DNA of 64,000 bases from Betaproteobacteria bacterium. GTDB lineage: Bacteria > Pseudomonadota > Gammaproteobacteria > Burkholderiales > Casimicrobiaceae. The first letter of the stretch is position 1, and every line of letters begins with the position of its first letter. The position numbers were made by a program, and so were the translations under genes. The notes beneath the pieces are model-generated. The model had not been told where the DNA came from. It searched no databases and saw only the letters and a program-made list of their open reading frames with translations. Shown piece after piece: positions 26,470 to 34,478 of this stretch. The stretch lies in NCBI GenBank assembly GCA_013298765.1, contig JAAFJA010000001.1:1-64000 (forward strand), read 5' to 3'.

Positions 26470-28002
26470 ATGCAACCCACGCGCCGCGTAGCCTCGACGC
26501 TCAGTCTTGCCGCATTGTTCGCAACGCTGTCGCTCGCACAGCTAGGGAACGCGTCATCCTCCTCCGCGCACGCCCGGTCCGCCGCCCCTTCGCTCGCCAG
26601 CGCGCAACAAAAACGCGCCTCAATGAGTATTCCCTTCGTGCCCAATGGCGGGCAGTGGGATTCACGCGCCGCGTTTGCCGCGCAAACCTTTGCCGGGACG
26701 TTGTTTGTAACCACCGAAGGGCAGTTGGTTTACAGCCTGCCGGGACGGGTTGTAGGCGCGGACTTCGCCGCGCTCCCCAGGGGGGGGGGGAAACCGAGCG
26801 ACGCGAAGTCGTCGCCTACGACCCGCACGCCTGGGTGGGCACTCACCGAAACGCTGGTCGACGCCCGCGGCCAAGCGCGCTTGATGACGCAAAGCAGCCT
26901 CAAAGACCCCGCAGGCGACCGCCCGATGGACGGCAAAGTCAGCTACGCCACCGCACAGAACACCGGCAGCCTAAACACATACGAGCGCGTGAACCTTGGG
27001 GAGATGTACCCCGGCATCAACGTGCAGCTTCGCGCGGCCCACAGCAATGCGGGCAACAACGTAGAAAAAATCTTCACCGTCGCCCCGCAGCACGACCCGA
27101 AGCAAATCCGCATCAAACTCGCCGGTGCCGAGAAACTCGAAATCAACGGCAAAGGCGAATTGATCGCCCACACCGGCAACGGCCCCGTCGCATTCACCGC
27201 CCCAATTGCGTTTCAAGAGATCGACCAGGGCGAGCGGGTCATGGTCGATGTGGCGTACCAACTGGTAGGCACGGACGCGGCAGCGCTCCCCCATCCTGTA
27301 GGCGCGGACGCGGCAGCGCTTTCGGGTGCGCGCCCAAGCGACGCCAAGTCGTCGCCTACAGACAGAGCCACCACCTACACCTTCACCCTCGGCGCCTACG
27401 ACACCACCCGCCCGCTGGTGATCGATCCGCTCCTGGCATCAACCTATCTCGGCGGCACGGGAGAGGAACAAATCAACGCCATCGCCGTGCATCCGCATTC
27501 CGGGCAGGTTTATGTGGCGGGAGAGACCGAATCGCAGTCCTTTCCGCAAGCGGCGTATGTCACCGGCGCGGTCGGCAGTGAGCTCTGCATCGCCACCCAG
27601 CCCGGCGTGTGCGTCACGCCGTACGTCGGTTGCGCGTCACCGTGTTTTTCCACTGGCTGGTTCCCCGGCCCGTGGGACTTCCTCTCGGGTGACTACATCG
27701 CCGTGCGCCACACCAGCGCCGCATCGGGCACTTCGGAAACGAAACTCATCATCAGCGGCTCGGCTTATCCGTTCCGCAGCTCAACGGGCAACGCCAATAT
27801 CGCATGCAGCCTCGACATGAATGGCGACAACGTACTGACCGCCACGGTAGAAGGCCTGATTCTCGTGCGCGCGATGCTAGGTTTCGGCGGCAATGCAGCA
27901 GTCGCAGGCACGGGGATCACGCCGTTTGCATGGGAGAACACTTTGCGCCCCGCGCTCAACCAACATTGCGGAACGAATTTCCCGTTTACTCCGATTCTTT
28001 AG
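26470..28002 (+). CDS. secreted DUF7948/SBBP beta-propeller-type protein with dockerin-like tail and translated palindromic inserts
   Basis: A 510-residue exported protein from the ATG at 26470 (signal MQPTRRVASTLSLAALFATL). The main part (about 50-330) matches the DUF7948 architecture: VPNGGQWDSRAAFAAQ, DGKVSYA, VNLGEMYPGINVQL, ... LGAYDTTRPLVIDPLLASTY. One SBBP propeller repeat follows (YLGGTGEEQINAIAV ... VYVAGE) instead of the usual several. The end has one dockerin-like half-repeat (LDMNGDNVLTATVEGLILV). Two insertions read VGADFAAL ... PSDAKSSPT and VGTDAAAL/VGADAAAL ... PSDAKSSPT; each is a DNA palindrome in a loop between conserved blocks. An 11-G tract (26780-26790) lies in the first. 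An internal deletion after the first SBBP repeat is likely. Confidence 0.85.
   Translation: MQPTRRVASTLSLAALFATLSLAQLGNASSSSAHARSAAPSLASAQQKRASMSIPFVPNGGQWDSRAAFAAQTFAGTLFVTTEGQLVYSLPGRVVGADFAALPRGGGKPSDAKSSPTTRTPGWALTETLVDARGQARLMTQSSLKDPAGDRPMDGKVSYATAQNTGSLNTYERVNLGEMYPGINVQLRAAHSNAGNNVEKIFTVAPQHDPKQIRIKLAGAEKLEINGKGELIAHTGNGPVAFTAPIAFQEIDQGERVMVDVAYQLVGTDAAALPHPVGADAAALSGARPSDAKSSPTDRATTYTFTLGAYDTTRPLVIDPLLASTYLGGTGEEQINAIAVHPHSGQVYVAGETESQSFPQAAYVTGAVGSELCIATQPGVCVTPYVGCASPCFSTGWFPGPWDFLSGDYIAVRHTSAASGTSETKLIISGSAYPFRSSTGNANIACSLDMNGDNVLTATVEGLILVRAMLGFGGNAAVAGTGITPFAWENTLRPALNQHCGTNFPFTPIL
26752..26819. repeat. translated palindromic element, copy A
   Basis: A left arm at 26752-26774 (starting GTAGGCGCGGACTTCGCC) is the inverted partner of a right arm at 26797-26819 (ending GTCGTCGCCTAC), with 19 of 23 positions pairing. 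The middle carries an 11-base G run. It is read in frame inside the DUF7948/SBBP gene as V-G-A-D-F-A-A-L-P-R ... P-S-D-A-K-S-S-P-T. Frame and ends agree with copy B and the half-copy in edd. Confidence 0.82.
27265..27359. repeat. translated palindromic element, copy B with duplicated left arm
   Basis: Two tandem left arms (27265-27287 and 27298-27320, both GTAGGC-CGGACGCGGCAGCGCT-like) are followed by one right arm (27337-27359). The encoded peptide is V-G-T-D-A-A-A-L-P-H-P, then V-G-A-D-A-A-A-L ... P-S-D-A-K-S-S-P-T, in the same frame as copy A. It interrupts the DUF7948 domain between YQL and TTYTFTLGAYD, where related proteins have a short loop. Confidence 0.82.
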
Positions 28003-28011
28003 TATCCATAG

Positions 28012-28032
28012 GGTGGGCATCCTGTGCCCACC
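28012..28032. repeat. REP-like palindrome GGTGGGCA / TGCCCACC
   Basis: A perfect 8-bp inverted repeat with a 5-base loop begins about 10 bases after the stop codon of the DUF7948/SBBP gene. It resembles common dispersed GGTGGGCA palindromes and may end the transcript, although no T-run follows. Confidence 0.6.
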
Positions 28033-28142
28033 AAAAGCTGCCACTTTGCAGCGATCACGTTTCCAGTGAAGACTTGAGCGCGGCGTTTGTAGGCGACCGG
28101 TTGAGGTCGAATTCGTAGCTAAACTGCGGCGTTCCTGCATTT

Positions 28143-28252
28143 CCCTCTCTCACTGCGAGAGGGTGCCCGGAAGGGCGGGTCAGGGGGGTCGCTATTCGTC
28201 TTTGGTTTCCCCTCACCCACGCCTTCGGCGTGACCTCTCCCAGAGTGAGAGG
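28143..28252. repeat. REP-like palindromic cluster, copy 2
   Basis: A CCCTCTC...GAGAGGG hairpin is followed by TGCCCGGAAGGGCGGGT, a spacer, CCCTCACCCACGCC and a second CCTCTCCC-N-GAGAGG hairpin. The order and wording match 53500-53607 closely, so this is a two-hairpin BIME-like unit. It lies between two convergent genes. Confidence 0.8.
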
Positions 28253-28264
28253 TACAAAGACAGT

Positions 28265-29062
28265 TCAAAACCGCTCGTTCTTCCCCAAATACCGCCACTT
28301 GCTAATCGGCAGATCGCCAAGCTCGATGTTTCCGATTCGAATGCGTTTCAAGCCGATCACTTTGAGGCCGACCAGTTCGCACATTCGTCGGATTTGCCGC
28401 TTTTTGCCTTCGTTCAAGATGAAGCGGAGCTGGTCTTCGTTTTGCCACCAGACTTTGGCGGGCTTCAACGCTTCGCCGTCGAGCGAGAGCCCGTGGTTGA
28501 GCCGCTTCAAATCCGCATCGCTCAGGCGCTTACTGCCAAAAAGCTGCACGCGAACAAGGTATTCCTTTTCAACCGCCGAATCCTCGCCGATCAGGTGCTT
28601 GGCGACGCGTCCGTCCTGCGTGAGCACGAGAAGCCCCGTGGAATCGATATCGAGGCGGCCCGCAGGCACCAAGCTCTTGAGCTGCTCGCGCGCGAAGCGC
28701 ACGGGCGAGCGATCGCCATTCCAGCGATGCTCAGGTTCCACCAACACGACGGCGGGCTCATAGCCGTCTTCCGCTTGGCCGCTCACGTAACCGATGGGCT
28801 TATTGATGAGGACGGTGACACGCTCGCCCTGCTCTTTCATCGCCGATTTGTCGATTTCGATGTGATCGGCAGGCGTGACTTTTTGCCCAAGCACGGCGAC
28901 CGTACCGTTCACTTTCACCCAGCCGCGCTCGATCCATTCATCGGCTTCGCGGCGCGATGAAAGCGCGAGTTCGCTCATTCGTTTTGAAAGGCGGACGCTC
29001 TCGTTGGGCGATTCGGAAACGGCCGGGGAAGGCGCGGGCGGCGAGCTGGGCGGTGAAGACAT
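28265..29062 (-). CDS. rluF: RsuA/RluF-type rRNA pseudouridine synthase
   Basis: A 265-residue enzyme that converts a specific rRNA uridine to pseudouridine. The S4 RNA-binding domain is at the start (VRLSKRMSELALSSRREADEWIERGWVKVNG), preceded by a Pro/Ser-rich linker. The catalytic Asp is in PAGRLDIDSTGLLVLTQDG, and the RsuA-family end is visible as LNEGKKRQIRRMCELVGL. Extra upstream sequence in frame lies under the neighbouring lipoprotein promoter and is probably not translated; ATG 29062 or 29095 are the candidates. RluF (23S U2604) is the closest named member, but RluB/RluE/RsuA-like specificity cannot be excluded. Confidence 0.85.
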   Translation of the reverse strand: MSSPPSSPPAPSPAVSESPNESVRLSKRMSELALSSRREADEWIERGWVKVNGTVAVLGQKVTPADHIEIDKSAMKEQGERVTVLINKPIGYVSGQAEDGYEPAVVLVEPEHRWNGDRSPVRFAREQLKSLVPAGRLDIDSTGLLVLTQDGRVAKHLIGEDSAVEKEYLVRVQLFGSKRLSDADLKRLNHGLSLDGEALKPAKVWWQNEDQLRFILNEGKKRQIRRMCELVGLKVIGLKRIRIGNIELGDLPISKWRYLGKNERF

Positions 29063-29270
29063 GCGACAAACGGTGACCAAGAATCGTGGAAGCATACGCG
29101 AGCGTGGGGCGAGACAACGCTTCTTTGATCGTTGTTTCACTGGCGAGTCGCGCGCTGCAAGACGCCGCCGCGTTGGCGAAAGCGCTCGCACATTGACAGG
29201 GATCGAACATCCGACTGCAATTGCTGTCAAACTATCGGTTGCGTACTTTGAGTTTTTTTGGAGAAACGCT

Positions 29271-29648
29271 ATGTCGATGCGAAAGCCAATTGTTTTTGTT
29301 GCCGCTCTGGCGCTCTTCCTGGGCGGCTGTGCTACGTTGGGTGATTCAGCGCCGCCTCTCACCATTGATGCCTTGGTGACGCGCGCTAAATCGGGCGAAT
29401 CCACCGAATCCTTGCTTGCGAGCCTGCGAGGAAGCCGCGAGCGCTTTGTCTTAACCGGCTCGGACTACGCCAAGCTCAAAGAGCGCGGCCTACCAGACCC
29501 AATACTCGATGCGCTTCAGGCGCGCGCCATCGAAGATGTTCGCTACGAAGAATGGCGTCGCTCACAGCCCGATTTTTTCTGGCGTAGCTGGCCGTATTAC
29601 GGCTACCACCGTCCGGTGATCGTATTACCGCCGAAGCCGAAAAGCTAA
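29271..29648 (+). CDS. small predicted lipoprotein
   Basis: A 125-residue protein with lipobox LGGC (MSMRKPIVFVAALALFLGGC) starting at ATG 29271 behind TTGGAG. The mature part contains LTIDALVTRAKSGESTESLLASLRGSRERFVLTGSDYAKLKERGLPDPILDAL, a helical module seen in small envelope lipoproteins. It ends in an aromatic/proline tail (FFWRSWPYYGYHRPVIVLPP). Function unknown. It is divergent from rluF, and an intrinsic terminator follows. Confidence 0.8.
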   Translation: MSMRKPIVFVAALALFLGGCATLGDSAPPLTIDALVTRAKSGESTESLLASLRGSRERFVLTGSDYAKLKERGLPDPILDALQARAIEDVRYEEWRRSQPDFFWRSWPYYGYHRPVIVLPPKPKS

Positions 29649-29677
29649 GCGCAAAACTGCTCGGCTTAGTCTGCATT

Positions 29678-29708
29678 CCCCAACGTTTATTGGGGCTAGA
29701 CGTTTTTT
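29678..29708 (+). terminator. intrinsic terminator after the lipoprotein gene
   Basis: CCCCAA (29678-29683) pairs with TTGGGG (29690-29695), and a run of six T follows at 29703-29708. The overlapping GGGGCTAG (29692-29699) also pairs with CTAGCCCC (29743-29750), so alternative stems are possible. Confidence 0.6.
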
Positions 29709-29786
29709 CCTAAACTATCCGTTGATGGCGTTTTTTACGCCTCTAGCCCCGATTAGAGCGGGACTTTCGTACAAAAGCTAAGATCG

Positions 29787-31313
29787 CTATCGAATCCGGC
29801 GTACCCACGCGCGCGAACGCGTCGCAGTTGCTGCCGCAGTCAGAATCAGCATGAGCAACGCGGCCAAGTGCCAGGCGCGCGTCGTTGGCACACTCCGCGA
29901 CGCCTGCAGCTCATTGAGCTGTGGGTTACCGTTGCAGGCAAAGCTTGTGTTGTTCGTCGCCCAGTTGGTAAACACCGTATTGGCAGTTGCCGGATTTCCG
30001 GTTCCCAGCGGGTTTGCGGCGTTGATCGGGCCTTGGGCAGTGCCCCACCAATTGCAAGTGAGATTCACCGTACCTTGCGGCGGAATGTTGGACGCGCCGA
30101 TCGCGTTGTTCACGAATTGATTGTTCGAGCCCTGCACAGTGGGAGAAATCGCATCGGCGAGGTCTTCGTCATAGACGGTGACGCCCGCGATCGCCGCGTT
30201 ACTCACCACGTTCCCGCCAAGTAGATTGATGATCCCGGCTTGCGCATCGCCCGCATAGTTTCCTGCGATCACGCCGTAGTTGCCGCCAGTGATCGTATTT
30301 CCTGTGAGATTCAACGTGCCGCCAATCGCGAACACTCCGCCATATCGATTATTGGAGATCGTGTTGTTGTTCACGGTCACGATGGCGGTGGAGGCCGCGT
30401 CGTTTGACAGGATTATTCCGTAGTCGCTGGTGGTGAGGGTATTGCCGCTGATCGTTGTATTACCCGGATTGAAGAGCAAGATCGCGGTGGCGGATTCTTG
30501 ATTGAAATTCGGGCCACAGCTCGCCGCGCCGCATTGTTCGTTACGCACGGTGTTATTGCTGACGACAGCGGTGGCACCCCGGCTCACCTGAACACCGTTC
30601 TGCGCAATACTGGGCGGAGGCACTTCGCCAACGATCGTGTTGCCGGAAATCGTTGCGTTACTCCCGACATGATCGACAGTGACGCCATTTTTCTGGAAGG
30701 TCTCAATCGTGCTGTTCTGCACACCTCCAGTGCCGACTTGTGACGTCGTCGCCGCGCCGAAACGAATACCCGTGCCGTTTTGGCAGCCCGAGAGCGGGGG
30801 CGCTGCATCACGAGTGAGCGTGATCCGCCCGTTCGCAAACACGAGATTCGCGCCGCCTCCGACAAAGATGCCATACCCCAGCGACGCGCAAGCCGTCGTG
30901 CCGGGGCCTTGCACATGGAGTGAGCTCATCGATGCAGACACGCCACCTGTCACGAAAACGATGGCCGTGCGATCACCAGCTGCGCCGGGGATCGCCGCAT
31001 TCACGGTGAGGGTGTTGGGCGCTTTAATGATCGTTGATGTCGCGCCAGCGCCTACGAGTGAGACACTTTTGTTGATGGTCAATTCTTCGGTGAACGTACC
31101 CGCCGCGATATTGATCACGTCGCCACTTGCAGCCGCCTGCGTAAGCGCATAGGCAACGCTCTGGCACGGCGTGGCAAGCGTCTGGCAATTGCCCGCATTG
31201 GCTCCCGTCGGCGCGACATAGAGTTGGGCCGCAACTGCATCGTGCGCAATCGCGGCAAAAACGAAAGCGAAAACAAACTTGATTCGCAGAACCCAGCGAT
31301 GGAAAGTGCGCAT
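29787..31313 (-). CDS. exported right-handed beta-helix protein with sorting-type C-terminus
   Basis: A 508-residue secreted protein with a signal peptide ending near AHDAVAA. It begins QLYVAPTGANAGNCQTLATPCQSVAYALTQA and runs into a NosD/pectin-lyase-like parallel beta-helix made of many short turns (ISGNTI, VSNNTV, ISGNTL, VNNNTISNNRYGG, LTGNTITGGNYG). The C-terminus, SVPTTRAWHLAALLMLILTA followed by an Arg-rich end (RSRAWVRRIR), looks like a divergent IPTL-type sorting signal. No catalytic residues of polysaccharide lyases are evident. It is probably a surface protein related in layout to the anchor-Q region of the giant protein. Confidence 0.85.
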   Translation of the reverse strand: MRTFHRWVLRIKFVFAFVFAAIAHDAVAAQLYVAPTGANAGNCQTLATPCQSVAYALTQAAASGDVINIAAGTFTEELTINKSVSLVGAGATSTIIKAPNTLTVNAAIPGAAGDRTAIVFVTGGVSASMSSLHVQGPGTTACASLGYGIFVGGGANLVFANGRITLTRDAAPPLSGCQNGTGIRFGAATTSQVGTGGVQNSTIETFQKNGVTVDHVGSNATISGNTIVGEVPPPSIAQNGVQVSRGATAVVSNNTVRNEQCGAASCGPNFNQESATAILLFNPGNTTISGNTLTTSDYGIILSNDAASTAIVTVNNNTISNNRYGGVFAIGGTLNLTGNTITGGNYGVIAGNYAGDAQAGIINLLGGNVVSNAAIAGVTVYDEDLADAISPTVQGSNNQFVNNAIGASNIPPQGTVNLTCNWWGTAQGPINAANPLGTGNPATANTVFTNWATNNTSFACNGNPQLNELQASRSVPTTRAWHLAALLMLILTAAATATRSRAWVRRIR

Positions 31314-31429
31314 AGTCGGCGTCCAAGAAAAGAGGAAAACGCGAGTACACCACGTCGACGCCTTGCGCGCAACGCATCACACACTGGAGACGCTGCGCGA
31401 TTCCATATCCGTTGCGACAGCACCCAAAA

Positions 31430-31457
31430 AAGAAAACCGGCCAAAGCCGGTTTTCTT
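31430..31457 (-). terminator. intrinsic terminator of mscL
   Basis: AAGAAAACCGGC and GCCGGTTTTCTT form a perfect 12-bp stem around CAAA, 16 bases after the mscL stop codon, with a U-tract on the mscL strand. Confidence 0.9.
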
Positions 31458-31473
31458 GATAGTAAGCGATTCG

Positions 31474-31899
31474 CTATTTCTTCAGGCTGTCGCGAATTTC
31501 ACGGAGCAGCAGAACATCCTCAGGCGTGGCTGCGGGGGGCGGTGCAGGCGGCTCAGCCGCCGCTTTGGCTTTGTTCATCGCTTTCACCATCATGAAGATG
31601 ATGAATGCAAGGATCATGAAATTGATCAGAATGGTGATGAAGTTGCCATAGGCGAAGGTTGCGATGCCCGCCTTCTTCAAGTCTGCGAGATTCGCCAACT
31701 TGTCCGGGTTGTCGCCAAGTACGATAAAGAACTTCGAGAAGTCGAGTCCTCCGAATATCTTCCCGACAATCGGCATGATGAGATCACCCACCGCCGAATC
31801 AACGATCTTGCCAAAGGCACCACCGATGATCACGCCGATGGCGAGGTCAACCACATTTCCCTTCATTGCGAAGGTCTTAAACTCATCCATCATGGACAT
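31474..31899 (-). CDS. mscL: large-conductance mechanosensitive channel MscL
   Basis: A 141-residue inner-membrane pentameric channel that opens under hypo-osmotic shock. The N-terminal helix [19 protein letters not shown]1 with its gate ([22 protein letters not shown]), TM2 ([23 protein letters not shown]) and the C-terminal helical bundle ([17 protein letters not shown]) are complete. It is monocistronic, with its own terminator at 31430-31457. Confidence 0.97.
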   Translation of the reverse strand: MSMMDEFKTFAMKGNVVDLAIGVIIGGAFGKIVDSAVGDLIMPIVGKIFGGLDFSKFFIVLGDNPDKLANLADLKKAGIATFAYGNFITILINFMILAFIIFMMVKAMNKAKAAAEPPAPPPAATPEDVLLLREIRDSLKK

Positions 31900-31973
31900 G
31901 ATTCTTCTGCTCCTCTAAATCGAGCGCTTTCAAAACGCCCATATGCAAACGCCCGCGACGTGACCCCGAAGGA

Positions 31974-32318
<345 letters not shown>

Positions 32319-32557
32319 CTATTGCGTGCGCCGCGTGTCGTTACCGTCGGTTCAGGTGTCGCCAAAGTGGACTTAACCGCTCTACCGCATCACGAGAAAC
32401 GCATTGCTTAGCCCTGCCAAGTTTTACCAAGATGGAATGAAAGATCAAGTTCTGGGCCGAGGATTAAGAATCTTCGCGCCCCTTCACTTCATCTGATTGT
32501 CGCTCGCCGATGCCCTAGATTGCAACTGAGCGGTTCAAAACGGCGAAAAGCCCGCTG

Positions 32558-34180
32558 CTAATCGCGCCACCCATTTGTGATCGGGTAGCGCCAATCACGC
32601 CCATAGGCACGCGGAGTGACGCGCGGCCCCACAGGCGCTTGGCGGCGCTTGTACTCGTTAATGCGCAGTAGCCGCACGACCTTTTCCACATCGGCACGCG
32701 CGAGCCCACGCGCCACAATCTCTTCGATGCTGAGATTTCGCTCGACGTACAACGCCATGATCTCATCGAGCACTGGGTATTCGGGCAAGGAATCTTGATC
32801 CTTCTGATCATGTCTTAACTCGGCGGATGGTGCGCGCGTAATCACACGTTCTGGAATGACGCGTCCGAACTGATTGCGATAGTTCGCGAGGGCATACACC
32901 AGCTCCTTATCGCAATCTTTGAGCACACCAAAGCCGCCGGCCATATCGCCATAGAGCGTGGCGTATCCGGTTGTCATCTCGCTTTTGTTGCCGGTTGTGA
33001 GGACAAGATTTCCCGTTTTGTTTGAAATCGCCATGAGCAACGTGCCACGTATCCGCGATTGCAAGTTTTCTTCGCTTGCGTCCACCGGGTAGCCTTTGAA
33101 TTGATCGAGCAGCGCCGCTTCAAATGCCTCGTAGATGGGCTCAATCCCAATTTCATCGTAGCGAACGCCCTGAACACCCGCCATCCAACGCGCATCCTCG
33201 AGCGAAATGCTGGCGTTGAACTTCGACGGCAACATCACGCAGCGCACTCGCTCAGCGCCGAGCGCATCCACCGCGACCGCGAGCACGACCGCAGAATCGA
33301 TCCCGCCGGACAAACCGAGCACGATGCCGGGGAAGCCGTTCTTGTTGATGTAATCCTTCACAGCAAGAACGAGCGCGGCGTAGACGTCTGCCACGGCGTC
33401 GTTCGCGCGATTGCCACGAACCAGTTTGGGTTGAAGCGCCTCGTTCGTTGATTCGAGCTCAACGACTGCAGTCGCTTCCACAAACCCGGGTAAGCGCTGG
33501 GAAATTTCGCCCACAGCGTTCATCACAAAGGATTGCCCGTCGTAGACGATTTCATCCTGACCACCGACCAGATTGCAGAACACGATTGGCAGCGACGTTT
33601 CTTGGGTGCGGGCGCGGCAAACGTCTTCGCGCGCCGCGAAATGCTCAGTGTCGTAGGGCGAGCCGTTGATCACGCAAATCAAATCAGCACCCGCCTCTTT
33701 CGCCCGTTTCGATGGGGACGAGAACCAGATATCTTCACATATCAAGATACCTACTTTCATTCCTCTAACCCCAATTAAACAGGGCTCCTGGCCTGCAATA
33801 AAGTATCTCTTGTCATCGAACACTGAGTAGTTTGGGAGCTCTGCCTTCTTTGCAACCGCTTCGATCACGCCGCCACGCAACACCGCCGCCGCGTTGTAGA
33901 GCCGCTCGTCTTCGCGCCATGGAAGCCCTACGACGACGGCGAGCGCCGGCGACAGCGCTGCGATATCTCTTGCAAGCGCCTCCACTTCCGACTTACACGC
34001 GGCGATGAACGAAGGCCGTAGCAACAAATCTTCCGGCTGATACGAGCAAATCGAGAGTTCGGGCGTGAGCACGATATCGGCTTCTACAGCCGCTGCAGAC
34101 GCCGCCGCATCAAGAATTTTTTGCCGATTCTTTGCAAGTCCGCCGACTAGCAAGTTAAGTTGTGCAACAACAATTTTCAT
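32558..34180 (-). CDS. nadE: glutamine-dependent NAD+ synthase
   Basis: A 540-residue two-domain enzyme that amidates nicotinic acid adenine dinucleotide to NAD+. The N-terminal nitrilase-type glutaminase (1-240) has its triad in TPELSICSY (Glu), KKAELPNYSVFDDKRYF (Lys) and LICEDIWF (Cys). The synthetase domain has the SGGIDSAV P-loop near residue 290 and TGNKSEMTTGYATLYGDMAGGF. The ATG at 34180 gives the conserved MKIVVAQLNLLVGGL; longer frames upstream are ignored. The codons around 33725-33830 are markedly AT-richer than the rest of the gene. Confidence 0.96.
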   Translation of the reverse strand: MKIVVAQLNLLVGGLAKNRQKILDAAASAAAVEADIVLTPELSICSYQPEDLLLRPSFIAACKSEVEALARDIAALSPALAVVVGLPWREDERLYNAAAVLRGGVIEAVAKKAELPNYSVFDDKRYFIAGQEPCLIGVRGMKVGILICEDIWFSSPSKRAKEAGADLICVINGSPYDTEHFAAREDVCRARTQETSLPIVFCNLVGGQDEIVYDGQSFVMNAVGEISQRLPGFVEATAVVELESTNEALQPKLVRGNRANDAVADVYAALVLAVKDYINKNGFPGIVLGLSGGIDSAVVLAVAVDALGAERVRCVMLPSKFNASISLEDARWMAGVQGVRYDEIGIEPIYEAFEAALLDQFKGYPVDASEENLQSRIRGTLLMAISNKTGNLVLTTGNKSEMTTGYATLYGDMAGGFGVLKDCDKELVYALANYRNQFGRVIPERVITRAPSAELRHDQKDQDSLPEYPVLDEIMALYVERNLSIEEIVARGLARADVEKVVRLLRINEYKRRQAPVGPRVTPRAYGRDWRYPITNGWRD

Positions 34181-34478
34181 CTGCACATTGTAAGTAGCCC
34201 GCCCACGCCCCGGAGTGCATGCACGCGCGTGTGGTGATCCTTGGACGCCTGCGAGTAGGGGCTTAACTTCCAACGAAGCTGTAAGCGAGCGCGTGGATCA
34301 ATTAGCTCGCTGGGAACGCATCAAATCATGCGGGAACACGCCGTTACGCCTGCTTTTCGGCTCGACCGGCGCTTTCTGGCGCTTGGCGACGTCTAACTTT
34401 GCGATTTAGCACCGTCGCGTTTCTCTCGTCTCGCGGCTTGCCCCTATCCAGCGCAGTGAAGCCCCTACAATTTCAGAC

